From positions 186,001 through 250,000 of the forward strand of contig CANRGH010000001.1 in assembly GCA_947630135.1 (NCBI GenBank): DNA of 64,000 nt, in the 5' to 3' direction. The stretch's first letter is position 1; every line of letters begins with the position of its first letter. Below the pieces are notes generated by a model. That model did no database searches. It had not been told where the DNA came from and was given only the letters and a program-made list of their open reading frames with translations. The stretch is from an uncultured Monoglobus sp. GTDB lineage: Bacteria > Bacillota > Clostridia > Monoglobales > Monoglobaceae. A program made the translations under genes and the position numbers. Below are positions 24,769-33,601 of this stretch, one piece after another.

Positions 24769-27576
24769 TTAATTTTTGGGTCTTTCAAGCTTGGCGCCCA
24801 TAAACCTCGTCTTGGAACCGCCCGCTATATAGAAATAATAGCTCTTGCCGGCCTCAACGTTGATCTGGCAAAGCACCTTTTTGTTTGCCTCGTCGATCGG
24901 ATTATTGTATATATTCTCCGTGGCGGGATCGGCCGCGCCCTCGGGAACCGCGTAGAACATCGTGGGCGGATCTTTAACCGAAACGCCGTAAGCGTAGATC
25001 GTGAACCGTCCGCTCTCCGGCGCGGTATATTTCATAGCGCACCCGGTGGCCTTTCCGTCGGCCCAGCCGCCGTTTGTGTTTTTGCAGGTTATCGCGAAGT
25101 TGTGCTTAAAGCCATCGGAATATTCTTTCTCGTCGGTCATAGCTCTCTCGAGCTGCGTCATTCCCACAAGGCCGGGCATAAATTCGGTGCCCGCCGCCTT
25201 GTTTTCGTCTCCGCTTGCTGCTTTCCACTCGGAAGCAATCTCATATTGCGGCTCTGCGGGAGTCACATATCTTTCAAGCTTGGCGCCCATAAACCTCGTC
25301 TTGGAGCCGCCCGCTATATAGAAGTAATAGCTCTTGCCGGCCTCGACGTTGATCTGGCAAAGCACCTTTTTGTTGGCCTCGTCGATCGGATTATTGTAGA
25401 TATTCTCTGTGGCGGGATCGGCCGCGCCCTCGGGAACCGCATAGAACATTGTGGGCGGATTTTTTACCGAAACGCCGTAGGCGTAGATCGTGAACCGTCC
25501 GCTCTCGGGCGCGGTATATTTCATAGCGCAGCCTGTGGCCTTGCCGTCGGCCCAGCCGCCGTTTGTGTTTTTGCAGGTTATCGCGAAGTTGTGCTTAAAG
25601 CCGTCGGAATATTCTTTTTCGTCGGTCATAGCTCTCTCGAGCTGCGTCATTCCCACAAGACCGGGCATAAATTCGGTGCCCGCCGCCTTTTTCTCGTCGC
25701 CGCTTGCCGCCTTCCACTCGTTCACGAGCTCAAAAGTCGGCTGACTTGAGGGGCCTGTTGAGGGCTCGGGCTCGTTTACGGACGGGTCAAAATCCTTCGC
25801 GTCCGGATCATACGCGGGGTCGGGGGTGTAGCTCTTGTCGGCGAGCGCATTGGCGTATACCTCAAGGTTGGTATAGCCGCTTGCCGATATGGCAAGACCG
25901 TCGTCCGCATTGTTCTTGTCAAGACCGTTTTTATCCTCCCACTCGTTGGGCATTCCGTCGCCGTCGCTGTCCTTGGATTTTGTTCCGGTGAGTTCCGGAT
26001 ATCCGCCAACGTCGGAGGGCGAGCTGATTATGCCGTAGGTCGTGTCGGTCTTTGTAACGCCGTTGTCGTCGTATTTCTTATCAAGCTTTATACCCGTGCG
26101 GTTCTTGGTGTCGTCTATGACCCGCTGATCCGCGGAGTCGCGCGCGATACTCGCGCCCGCACTTTCGAGCACTGACTGATAGGCTTCTTCGGCCGTCTGG
26201 GTCGTGACGGGATAATCGTTTTCATACTTAAAGTGAACCGCCTTTGCCTCGTCGGTTATGTTATTCTTTGTCCAGATATATTTTTTGGATGCCGAGCTGT
26301 CCTCATCAACTCCCTTTGAGTTATCGGCGGTGACTTCGGCGTTTCCGTCAACATAGTTTCCGTCAACATAGATATCGGTGCTCCACGGCGACGTTATGTC
26401 GTTGCCTGTGGATGTGGTCTGGAAGATCCTGCTTCTCACGCGATTTGACGTCGACGGGCCGTATTTGTAGTAGCTGTTGATTATGTTCGCGGCCGCGGCG
26501 CCCTGTCCGCCGTAGGCGGAGTTGCCGCCCCAGTTGTAGATTACGTTGTTGCGAAGATCGGTCAGACTTGTCTGTGCGCTCATGTCATAATCCGCTTGGC
26601 CGACAAACGGACCCTCGGCGATCCTCGGGTTCCTGCTGTCGTGATGCGCAAGCAGGTTGTGGTGGAAGCTGGCGTTTGTGCCGCCCCAAATTCCCGCGTA
26701 GCCGTGGGCTTCCTTGGCGTGAACAGAGTGCTTGAGGCTTTCCGCGACTATGCACCACTGCATGGTAAAGTCGGTTACTTCATAGAACGAGGCGCACTCG
26801 TCAACACTCCAGCTGAACGAGCAGTGATCAACGATTATATTGTGCCTGCCGCGGCTTCCGATCGTGTCCTCCTCCATTGTCTTTTCATCGCCCATTCTGA
26901 ACCTCATATAGCGCAGAATGACGTTGTTTCCGGTGATGTCGGTGTTGCAGTTTTTCACGCACACGCCCATTCCGGGGGCCGTCTGGCCGAGTATGGTCAG
27001 ATTGTCGGCCTTGATCGTCAGCGTGTCGGTAAGCTCAATATTTCCCGCAACGTCGAACACGATTATTCTGTTCGGCTGCGATACCGCGTCGCGGAACGTG
27101 CCGTAGCTGCCGTCGTCGGTCAGCTTGTATACATGATAAACCTCCGGGCTGCCGCCTCTTGCGCCCGTTGTCCACATTCCGCCGCCCTCGGCTCCGGGGA
27201 AAGCGGGAAGCTTGTCAGGCGCCGCCGCGACGGGCTCGCCGTGGGGCGCGATCGAATTATCCGACCAGAGATAGCATTTAACGCCATTCGCCGCGCCGTT
27301 TAAAGTCGCCGAAACAGCCGTTTCGCCGCCGCTCGGCACTGTCTTGACAGCGGCGTCGGTAAGAGCGTCGCCGCTGTATGCCGCCGCGATAAACATAACG
27401 TCGGAGCCGCTTGTGTTCATGACCTTGGCCGAGACGGTGTTTCCCGAGACCGTCGGCTCTGATGTATAGTAAACCTCGGCGCCGCTGTCCGCCGCGAACG
27501 CCGGAACGCATATTGACGAAAGCGCCACGCACAGAGCAACAAGCCAAATAACGGCCGTCAATTTTCTGAGTTTCAT
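24769..27576 (-). CDS. Secreted pectate lyase (PL1-like) with duplicated C-terminal modules
   Basis: 935 residues. A signal peptide ends near ...VPAFAADS (about residue 29). The catalytic part (about 120-500) is a right-handed beta-helix pectate-lyase type: FPGAEGGGMWTTGARGG, AVSQPNRIIVFDVAGNIELTD, ILGQTAPG, NIIVDHCSFSWSVDE, HDSRNPRIAEG. A calcium-binding SKDSDGDGMPNEWEDKNGLD segment (about 530) resembles a thrombospondin-type-3 repeat. The C-terminus has two nearly identical modules of about 150 residues, each starting with EWKAASGDE and ending with KTRFMGAKLER. The enzyme would cut de-esterified homogalacturonan by beta-elimination. No SLH or sortase signal is present, so it is probably released. 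Confidence 0.9.
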   Translation of the reverse strand: MKLRKLTAVIWLVALCVALSSICVPAFAADSGAEVYYTSEPTVSGNTVSAKVMNTSGSDVMFIAAAYSGDALTDAAVKTVPSGGETAVSATLNGAANGVKCYLWSDNSIAPHGEPVAAAPDKLPAFPGAEGGGMWTTGARGGSPEVYHVYKLTDDGSYGTFRDAVSQPNRIIVFDVAGNIELTDTLTIKADNLTILGQTAPGMGVCVKNCNTDITGNNVILRYMRFRMGDEKTMEEDTIGSRGRHNIIVDHCSFSWSVDECASFYEVTDFTMQWCIVAESLKHSVHAKEAHGYAGIWGGTNASFHHNLLAHHDSRNPRIAEGPFVGQADYDMSAQTSLTDLRNNVIYNWGGNSAYGGQGAAAANIINSYYKYGPSTSNRVRSRIFQTTSTGNDITSPWSTDIYVDGNYVDGNAEVTADNSKGVDEDSSASKKYIWTKNNITDEAKAVHFKYENDYPVTTQTAEEAYQSVLESAGASIARDSADQRVIDDTKNRTGIKLDKKYDDNGVTKTDTTYGIISSPSDVGGYPELTGTKSKDSDGDGMPNEWEDKNGLDKNNADDGLAISASGYTNLEVYANALADKSYTPDPAYDPDAKDFDPSVNEPEPSTGPSSQPTFELVNEWKAASGDEKKAAGTEFMPGLVGMTQLERAMTDEKEYSDGFKHNFAITCKNTNGGWADGKATGCAMKYTAPESGRFTIYAYGVSVKNPPTMFYAVPEGAADPATENIYNNPIDEANKKVLCQINVEAGKSYYFYIAGGSKTRFMGAKLERYVTPAEPQYEIASEWKAASGDENKAAGTEFMPGLVGMTQLERAMTDEKEYSDGFKHNFAITCKNTNGGWADGKATGCAMKYTAPESGRFTIYAYGVSVKDPPTMFYAVPEGAADPATENIYNNPIDEANKKVLCQINVEAGKSYYFYIAGGSKTRFMGAKLERPKN
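24782..25714 (-). repeat. Tandem duplication inside the pectate lyase gene
   Basis: Positions 24782-25225 and 25271-25714 are near-identical at DNA level, offset by 489 bp (163 codons), and encode the two C-terminal modules. The near lack of silent differences indicates a recent duplication or gene conversion. Confidence 0.9.
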
Positions 27577-27601
27577 ATTTATCCCTCTTTCGTATTAATT
27601 T

Positions 27602-27784
27602 TTATTTTACACGTTTTCTGATGAGCATCAGGCATAACGCACCGATAATCACAACAAACGCAAGATACTTGCGCACCTCGGCCTGCGTCGCCGGGTCAAC
27701 CACCGGCAAAAAGCTCGCGGCAACGGCAATAACAACCAATATGAACCATATTGCGGCTATTATATAAAAAGTTCTCCTGCTCAT
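27602..27784 (-). CDS. Small membrane protein, two helices
   Basis: 60 residues from ATG 27784, with GCGAGG 8 nt upstream. Two hydrophobic helices (residues 7-27 and 42-55) flank a short polar loop, ending in a basic tail. No family is recognised. It lies 25 bp before the pectate lyase and 27 bp behind the antiporter on the same strand with no terminator between, so the three may be cotranscribed. It could be a DUF-type holin-like or accessory membrane peptide; function unknown. Confidence 0.6.
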   Translation of the reverse strand: MSRRTFYIIAAIWFILVVIAVAASFLPVVDPATQAEVRKYLAFVVIIGALCLMLIRKRVK

Positions 27785-27811
27785 ATACAAAACCTCGCTT
27801 TATGCATAATT

Positions 27812-28774
27812 TTACATTATTTCTCTCATTACCGCGTAAACCATATACGCCGCGTACATAAGCACCATTGCTATGCCCGGCAGACGCTCGATCTTGTTCC
27901 GCATGCGGACGATTATGTATATAATCACGCTGACCGCGATAAACAGACACAGGTCGATTATCGAAAGGTGTCCGACCGAGTAGGGGCTTATCGCTCCCGA
28001 AAGGCCCGCGACGCCGAGAATATTGAAAATGTTCGAGCCGATAACGTTGCCCATCGCCAGATCGTTCTCACCCTTACGCGTGGCGACCAGCGAGGTCACG
28101 AGCTCGGGCAGGGATGTGCCGACCGCCAAAATCGTCAGTCCGATTATAACGTCGCTGAGGCCGAACGTCTTGGCAATGTCGGTCGCAGCGTCAACGACCA
28201 TATCGCCGCCGAACGCTATTCCGGCAATTCCGATGAGCGTGAAGATAACGCTCTTCAGCGGCGACATGACCTTAATTTCCTCGCCCGCCTCGGTCCTGTT
28301 TTTTATCGCCGCGAACACCAGATATACCAGATACGCGATAAGCAGCGCGAACATAACAATGCCCTCAATTCTGCCTATTTTAAGGCCGCCGCCGATAAAC
28401 AGGCCGTCTGCGCAAAACAGCAGCAAAACCAGCGCGACAATTATCGAAAACGGAAAGTCACGCCTTTTAAGGTCTTTGGAGATCGGCAGATTTTTGATAA
28501 CAGCACAGCCGCCGGCGACGACCAGAAGGTTAAACATGTTCGAGCCGAGAACGTTGCTGATAACAATGTCGTTGCTGCCCTTGATCGCTGCGGAAACCGA
28601 CACCGCCATCTCGGGCGCGCTGGTGCCCATTGCCACGATCGTCAGGCCCACGACAATGCTCGGCACCTTGAGCAGCCTCGCGATCGACGACGAGCCGTCA
28701 ACAAAAAGATCCGCGCCCTTGATAAGCAGCACAAAGCCCACCAAAAGCCAAACGTACATCAAAACACTTCCCAT
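27812..28774 (-). CDS. Calcium/sodium antiporter (CaCA family, YrbG-like)
   Basis: 320 residues with about ten membrane helices in two inverted halves. Each half carries the alpha-repeat: GTSAPEMAVSVSAAIKGSNDIVISNVLGSN (first half, broken here only by naming GTSAPE and NVLGSN as keys) and GTSLPE with NVIGSN (second half). Such proteins exchange Ca2+ for Na+ or H+. AGGAGG precedes ATG 28774. It has its own promoter. Confidence 0.93.
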   Translation of the reverse strand: MGSVLMYVWLLVGFVLLIKGADLFVDGSSSIARLLKVPSIVVGLTIVAMGTSAPEMAVSVSAAIKGSNDIVISNVLGSNMFNLLVVAGGCAVIKNLPISKDLKRRDFPFSIIVALVLLLFCADGLFIGGGLKIGRIEGIVMFALLIAYLVYLVFAAIKNRTEAGEEIKVMSPLKSVIFTLIGIAGIAFGGDMVVDAATDIAKTFGLSDVIIGLTILAVGTSLPELVTSLVATRKGENDLAMGNVIGSNIFNILGVAGLSGAISPYSVGHLSIIDLCLFIAVSVIIYIIVRMRNKIERLPGIAMVLMYAAYMVYAVMREIM

Positions 28775-28812
28775 AACCGACCTCCTGAATTTTAATCGAA
28801 ATTACAGTTTTT

Positions 28813-28841
28813 ATTTTAACACATATTCACAAATTTTACAA
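28813..28841 (-). promoter_or_regulatory. Promoter of the antiporter gene
   Basis: On the minus strand TTGTAA (28841-28836) and TAAAAT (28818-28813) have 17 bp between them. Confidence 0.65.
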
Positions 28842-28848
28842 GATATTT

Positions 28849-29394
28849 TTAAATAAATTTGTCATAATCCCGCTCAAAAAGCTCATTGCACAGCTCGCGG
28901 CGCAGGGTGTCGGCGTCGAGCTTTTCGATCATATATTTTATGCAGAACAGCTTGCTTTTGTCTGCGTATTTGTGAAGGCCGTGCCTGAGCCTTATGCTCA
29001 TAAGCTCGCTTCTCCAGAGCAGCGAGAGCTGCCACCGCATTTTGACCTTCGGGTTCGGCTCTGCTTCGCGCTGAACCGTTATTTCATTGCCCACATCGGG
29101 AATAACGATTATCCCCCAGTACGGCGGCACATGCTCGGCGGCGTGCTTTGAGTGGGTCTCGCCCACAACAAGGTAGTTATAGTCAAAATATTTGTCGTAT
29201 GACTTTGTCTGCGACGGAAGCCTCGCGTAGCTGTCGCCATTGCTCTTGAGCTCATATCCGACGAGCCTGTCGGGCAGCACCGCCGCCACGTCGGCGCGCG
29301 ATTTGCCTATGACGATCTCCTCCATGACTCTGATTTTTTCGTGGCTCATATCGAGGTACCAGAAAAAATCCTCTTTCATATCCTTTTCAAGCAT
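28849..29394 (-). CDS. PD-(D/E)XK nuclease-like protein (sce7726-like)
   Basis: 181 residues. SRADVAAVLPDRLVGYELKS (about residues 32-51) gives the D...ExK arrangement of a PD-(D/E)XK nuclease core, and QTKSYDKYFDYNYLVVGE follows as in sce7726-family proteins. Members are orphan proteins linked to mobile or defence contexts. The start overlaps the end of the radical SAM gene by 19 bp. In many Clostridia the chromosome-segregation gene smc follows the rnc-radical SAM pair; here this protein takes that place. The biochemical role is unknown. Confidence 0.65.
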   Translation of the reverse strand: MLEKDMKEDFFWYLDMSHEKIRVMEEIVIGKSRADVAAVLPDRLVGYELKSNGDSYARLPSQTKSYDKYFDYNYLVVGETHSKHAAEHVPPYWGIIVIPDVGNEITVQREAEPNPKVKMRWQLSLLWRSELMSIRLRHGLHKYADKSKLFCIKYMIEKLDADTLRRELCNELFERDYDKFI

Positions 29395-30368
29395 AATCTG
29401 ACTCCGTATTTCTCCTTAAAATACTCGCGGTTCGAGCCTTTCTGGCCTATTATCTTTGAGGTTTCCGAAGGCGGCGCCCCGATCTCGTAGTCGCAGTCTT
29501 TGAGGCCGCGGCTTATTATGTCGGCCTCGATCCTGTTTCGGTATATCCGGTTTTCCACCAGTTCGCCGAAGGCGGGATGAAACGGCCCGGCCACAATATT
29601 GCCCTCGCTCCGCAGGTCCTCGCCGGGATAGAGGCCGACGCGTATAACGTCGATCCCGTGCGCCCTGAATTTGTTCAGAATGATTTCCGAAAGCTCCACC
29701 GCCTCATCAAGGCCGAGAGGCGCGTACTCGCCCGCCTTGTAAAGCTCCGCGAGGCGGGTGTCCTTAAGCACGAGAGTGGGGTATATTCTGGCGCAGACGG
29801 GCCCAAGCCCGATTATTTTTTCACATGTCGCAATGTCATCCTCACGGCTTGAGCCGTACATTCCGATCATCATCTGAAGACCAAGGCTGATGCCAAACGA
29901 CTTTATCATCTCCGCCGCTTTTTCCACCCGCGCGAAGGTATGGCCGCGGCGGTTCAGCTCAAGCACCCTGTCGCTCGCCGACTGAACGCCGAGCTCTATC
30001 GTTCTGACGCCGAACTCGGCGCATTGCGAAAGCACACGCTCGTTTATGTAATCGGGGCGGGTAGACAGCCTTATGCCGCTTATTCTCTCATCCTTAAACG
30101 ACGCGGCGGCCTCGAAAAAGCGGCGCTGCAGCTCAAGGTCAAGGCCGGTGAAGCTGCCGCCGAAATACGCGATCTCTATATCGCAGTCGGGATTTTTGAT
30201 CGTGGATAGGTATTCAGCGATTTCCTCTTTGGCCTTCTCGGGCGTCACCGAGGTCTGAAAGCCCGTTATTTTGCGCTGATTGCAGAACACGCAGTCGTGG
30301 CCGCAGCCCTCGTGGGGAATAAAGAGCGGTATGTTATACTTTCTTTTTCTTTGTTTTTTCAAGGGCAT
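29376..30368 (-). CDS. Radical SAM protein (Elp3-like, COG1243 type)
   Basis: 330 residues. The cluster motif CGHDCVFC (Cx3Cx2C, near residue 23) binds the [4Fe-4S]/SAM centre; IAYFGGSFTGL, LSTRPDYIN and ELGVQSASDRVL are typical of the Elp3/HemN-like branch. The Elp3 acetyltransferase domain is absent. The family in Clostridia is uncharacterised but almost always sits next to rnc. The start lies inside the last codons of rnc (35-bp overlap), so expression is coupled. Confidence 0.8.
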   Translation of the reverse strand: MPLKKQRKRKYNIPLFIPHEGCGHDCVFCNQRKITGFQTSVTPEKAKEEIAEYLSTIKNPDCDIEIAYFGGSFTGLDLELQRRFFEAAASFKDERISGIRLSTRPDYINERVLSQCAEFGVRTIELGVQSASDRVLELNRRGHTFARVEKAAEMIKSFGISLGLQMMIGMYGSSREDDIATCEKIIGLGPVCARIYPTLVLKDTRLAELYKAGEYAPLGLDEAVELSEIILNKFRAHGIDVIRVGLYPGEDLRSEGNIVAGPFHPAFGELVENRIYRNRIEADIISRGLKDCDYEIGAPPSETSKIIGQKGSNREYFKEKYGVRLCLKRI

Positions 30369-31002
30369 GTCTCGCCGCCTCCTGTTCCGCGCTCTTGCGG
30401 TTCTTTCCGCCGCCCCTGCCGATCACCTTGCCGAGATAGACCGCCTCGACCTCAAAATACGGGTCGTGGTCGGGCCCCGATTTTGAGACGAGCCGATAGG
30501 TCACGACCTCGCGGTTGCGGTCGCGCTTCTGGTAATAGCTCTGTATTTCCGACTTGGCGTTCTCAAGCTCCGAAAACGTCACGTCGCCTATCATGCCGCC
30601 GATCGTGCTCATCACGAACTCGCGGGCGGGCTCTATGCCTCCGTCGAGATATATCGCCGCGAGCACCGACTCGTAGGTGTCGGCAAGCACCGAGTCCTTA
30701 TATTTTCCGCCCGACATTCTCTCCGATTTTCCGAAGCGCAGGTCCTCGCCGAGCTCGAGCTCGCGCGCGGCGATCGCCAGTGTTTTCTCGCATACCGCCG
30801 AGGCGCGCAGCTCGGTCAGCTTGCCCTCCGCCACATTGCGGTGGCGGTCATAGATATAATCCGCCACCACAAACGACAGCACGCTGTCGCCGAGGAACTC
30901 AAGCCTTTGGTTGCTCTCGACGTGCTTGTCGTTGGCGTATGAGATATGCGTGGTGGCAAGACGGTACAGTTTTTTATTTTTAAATTCATAATTATATTTC
31001 AT
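30334..31002 (-). CDS. rnc: Ribonuclease III
   Basis: 222 residues from ATG 31002, chosen because AAGGAG sits 6 nt upstream; an in-frame ATG at 31017 would place that site inside the coding part. The signature NQRLEFLGDSVLSFVV is at 31-46, with further acidic metal ligands in KYKDSVLADTYESVLAAIY. The C-terminal double-stranded-RNA-binding domain has IGRGGGKNRKSAEQEAARHAL. It processes rRNA and double-stranded RNA. Placement behind fabF is common in Firmicutes; a terminator separates it from the fab genes. Confidence 0.95.
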   Translation of the reverse strand: MKYNYEFKNKKLYRLATTHISYANDKHVESNQRLEFLGDSVLSFVVADYIYDRHRNVAEGKLTELRASAVCEKTLAIAARELELGEDLRFGKSERMSGGKYKDSVLADTYESVLAAIYLDGGIEPAREFVMSTIGGMIGDVTFSELENAKSEIQSYYQKRDRNREVVTYRLVSKSGPDHDPYFEVEAVYLGKVIGRGGGKNRKSAEQEAARHALEKTKKKKV

Positions 31003-31040
31003 TGCAGGCTCCTTCATGTTTTATCGCGGGTCTGTTTGAA

Positions 31041-31072
31041 AACAAAAGGCTTCCCTCTGTCCGGGGAAGCCT
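31041..31072 (-). terminator. Terminator of the fatty-acid operon
   Basis: On the minus strand AGGCTTCCC pairs with GGGAAGCCT, followed by TTTGTTTTC, directly behind fabF and before rnc. Confidence 0.8.
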
Positions 31073-31084
31073 CGCCGCTGTTTC

Positions 31085-32323
31085 CTAATCGGTATATTTT
31101 TTGATCACTATCGAGGCGTTATGACCGCCGAAGCCAAGCGAGTTGGAAACGGCATAATTGATCTCGGCCTCTCTGCCCTTGTTGGGAACGTAGTCAAGGT
31201 CGCACTCCGGGTCCGGATCGTCAAGATTGATCGTCGGGGGCAGGAAGTTGTCCCTCACGGCCCACGCGGAAATTATTCCCTCAATGCCGCCCGCCGCGCC
31301 AAGCATATGTCCGGTCATTGACTTTGTGGAGCTCACAGCCAGCTTGTAGGCGTGGTCCCCGAAAACGGTCTTTATCGCCGCCGTCTCGAACTTGTCGTTA
31401 TACGGCGTAGACGTGCCGTGTGCGTTTATATAATCGACCTGTTCGGGCTCGATCCCCGCGTCCTTCACGGCCGCGGCCATGCACCTCGCGCCGCCCTCGC
31501 CGTCCGGAGCCGGCGCGGTGATGTGATACGCGTCGTTGGTGGAGCCGTATCCCGCGAGCTCCGCTATGATGTTCGCGCCGCGCGCCTTGGCGTGCTCCAG
31601 AGACTCGAGTATCATTATGCCGCTGCCCTCGCCCATAATAAATCCGTCTCGCTTTTTGTCAAAGGGCGAGCAGGCCTTTTCGGGCGTGTCGTTGCGGGTC
31701 GTCAGCGCCTTCATGGACGAGAAGCCCGCCAGCGCGAGCTCGTTGATCGTGGCTTCCGCTCCGCCCGTGAACATAACGTCAGCGTCGCCGCGGCGGATCG
31801 CGAGCATCGCCTGACCAATAGCGTCGGTGCCCGACGCGCAGGCCGAAACCGTTGTCAGATTAACGCCCTTGCAGCCGAACGCGATACCTATCTGGCCGAC
31901 CGCCATGTTTGAGATCATCATCGGTATCATAAAGGGCGAGACTCTGCCCGGGCCTTTGTCAAGCAGTCTCTTGTGCTGCTCGCACAAGGTGTTAATTCCG
32001 CCTATGCCCGAGCCAACCATGACTCCGACGCGGTTTTTGTCCTCGGCGCTCATGTCAAGCTTCGCGTTTTCGGCCGCGATTTTGGCTGCGGCCACCGCGT
32101 ACTGCACAAAAAGGTCCATGCGCTTCGCTTCGCGCTTGTCAATATACTCGGCGGCGTCAAAATCCTTTACCTCGGCGCCGACCTGACACGCGAAAGCCTC
32201 GGGGTCGAATTTTGTTATCCTTCCTATGCCCGAAACTCCGTTTTTTATATTCTCCCAGACGTTCTCGGTTCCTATTCCCACCGGGGTTATCGCTCCGACG
32301 CCTGTTATCACTACTCTGTTCAT
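31085..32323 (-). CDS. fabF: Beta-ketoacyl-ACP synthase II
   Basis: 412 residues from ATG 32323, with AGGAGG upstream; the frame is open for 32 further codons, but those run through a hairpin in the leader. The start [16 protein letters not shown] is typical. The catalytic triad is Cys ([11 protein letters not shown]), His ([11 protein letters not shown]) and His ([10 protein letters not shown]). It condenses malonyl-ACP with growing acyl-ACP in the elongation cycle. It is the last fab gene before the terminator. Confidence 0.97.
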   Translation of the reverse strand: MNRVVITGVGAITPVGIGTENVWENIKNGVSGIGRITKFDPEAFACQVGAEVKDFDAAEYIDKREAKRMDLFVQYAVAAAKIAAENAKLDMSAEDKNRVGVMVGSGIGGINTLCEQHKRLLDKGPGRVSPFMIPMMISNMAVGQIGIAFGCKGVNLTTVSACASGTDAIGQAMLAIRRGDADVMFTGGAEATINELALAGFSSMKALTTRNDTPEKACSPFDKKRDGFIMGEGSGIMILESLEHAKARGANIIAELAGYGSTNDAYHITAPAPDGEGGARCMAAAVKDAGIEPEQVDYINAHGTSTPYNDKFETAAIKTVFGDHAYKLAVSSTKSMTGHMLGAAGGIEGIISAWAVRDNFLPPTINLDDPDPECDLDYVPNKGREAEINYAVSNSLGFGGHNASIVIKKYTD

Positions 32324-32361
32324 TTTAAGCTTCCTCCTAATGTACGTTTTATGTTTTCGAT

Positions 32362-32411
32362 AAATCATACAGAGGCTTGTTTTGTCCGCAAAACAAGCTT
32401 CTGTATGATTT
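32362..32411. repeat. 50-nt nearly perfect hairpin between acpP and fabF
   Basis: AAATCATACAGA-G-GCTTGTTTTG pairs with CAAAACAAGC-T-TCTGTATGATTT around a TCCG loop; the only non-Watson-Crick position is a G-T. There is no T tract on the minus strand, so it is probably an mRNA processing or attenuation element, or a short mobile palindrome. Confidence 0.8.
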
Positions 32412-32531
32412 GACCGCAAATACGCGCATCCGAGGGCGGATATTATCCGCCCATACGATGCAAACGCGAAGTGCGGGCGCGGGCCGATATATTGCCCGCG
32501 TATCCGCCGTTCGCCGGTTTTGACTGCTGTA

Positions 32532-32765
32532 TTAGTCCTGATGCTCCTTGATATAATCCACAGCGTCGCTTACCGTCGAGATCTTCTCGGCGTCCTCGTC
32601 GGGGATCTCGATGTCAAACTCTTCCTCAAGAGCCATCATAAGCTCAACGATATCAAGAGAATCCGCCTCAAGATCGTCAATGAAAGACGCGTCCATTGTC
32701 ACGGCATCCTCATCAGCGCCAAGCTGGTCGATCGTGATCTCTTTTACTTTCTCAAAAATATCCAT
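32532..32765 (-). CDS. acpP: Acyl carrier protein
   Basis: 77 residues, acidic and helical. The phosphopantetheine attachment serine is in [11 protein letters not shown] (Ser36). GGAGG precedes ATG 32765. It carries acyl chains between the Fab enzymes encoded around it. The next gene, fabF, is 209 bp away behind a long hairpin, which may allow acpP to be expressed more than fabF. Confidence 0.97.
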   Translation of the reverse strand: MDIFEKVKEITIDQLGADEDAVTMDASFIDDLEADSLDIVELMMALEEEFDIEIPDEDAEKISTVSDAVDYIKEHQD

Positions 32766-32833
32766 TTTTGTTTCCTCCAGTTTTTATTTATAAAATTTTT
32801 TATTTTTAATTTAATTTTATTTCTGTTAGTTTA

Positions 32834-33586
32834 TCACATTACAAGTCCGCCGTCAACATTTATTACCTGACCCGTTATATATTTCGCCTTGTCGCCCGCG
32901 AGGAATACCGCCAGATTGGCTATATCCTCGACCTGACCGAACCGCTTGAGCGGGATCGAGTCCTTATAGGCCTTCTGAATGTCCTCGGGCAGCTTGGCCG
33001 TCATAGGCGTCTCGATAAATCCAGGCGCTATGGCGTTGCAGCGTATATTACGAGAGGCGAGCTCCTTCGCCACAGACTTTGTGAGGCCGATAAGACCCGC
33101 CTTTGAGGCCGAGTAGTTCGCCTGGCCCGCGTTGCCCATAACGCCCGAAACCGACGCCATGTTGACGATAACGCCCGCCCGCTGCTTCATGAGCGTCCTT
33201 GCCGCCGATTTTATCACGTTGAACGCGCCCTTCAGGTTGACGGTCAGCACCGCGTCCCAATCCGCCTCGCTCATGCGCATGATGAGATTGTCGCGGGTTA
33301 TTCCGGCGTTGTTCACGATAACGTCAACGCTGCCGAATTTGTCCTTGGCGAATTTTATCAGCGCGTCGGTGTCTGCGGGCTTTGAAACGTCGCCCAGAAA
33401 GTATTCGGCTTCTCCGCCAGCGGCTCTGATCTCGCCGCATACCGCGTCGGCGATCTCTGCCTGGCCGTCGATATCAATGTCAAAAACCACAACGCGCGCG
33501 CCCTCGGCGCCGAACTTCAGCGCGATCTCTCTGCCTATTCCGCGGGCGCTGCCCGTTACTATTACAGTTTTATTCTCAAACTCCAT
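32834..33586 (-). CDS. fabG: 3-oxoacyl-ACP reductase
   Basis: 250 residues, short-chain dehydrogenase fold. The cofactor site is TGSARGIGREIA near the N-terminus, then NNAG, and the catalytic Ser-Tyr-Lys set is SVSGVMG...YSASK. NADPH-dependent reduction of 3-ketoacyl-ACP is expected. GGAGGTAA precedes the ATG; fabD is 15 bp upstream. Confidence 0.96.
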   Translation of the reverse strand: MEFENKTVIVTGSARGIGREIALKFGAEGARVVVFDIDIDGQAEIADAVCGEIRAAGGEAEYFLGDVSKPADTDALIKFAKDKFGSVDVIVNNAGITRDNLIMRMSEADWDAVLTVNLKGAFNVIKSAARTLMKQRAGVIVNMASVSGVMGNAGQANYSASKAGLIGLTKSVAKELASRNIRCNAIAPGFIETPMTAKLPEDIQKAYKDSIPLKRFGQVEDIANLAVFLAGDKAKYITGQVINVDGGLVM

Positions 33587-33601
33587 TTTTATTACCTCCG
33601 C

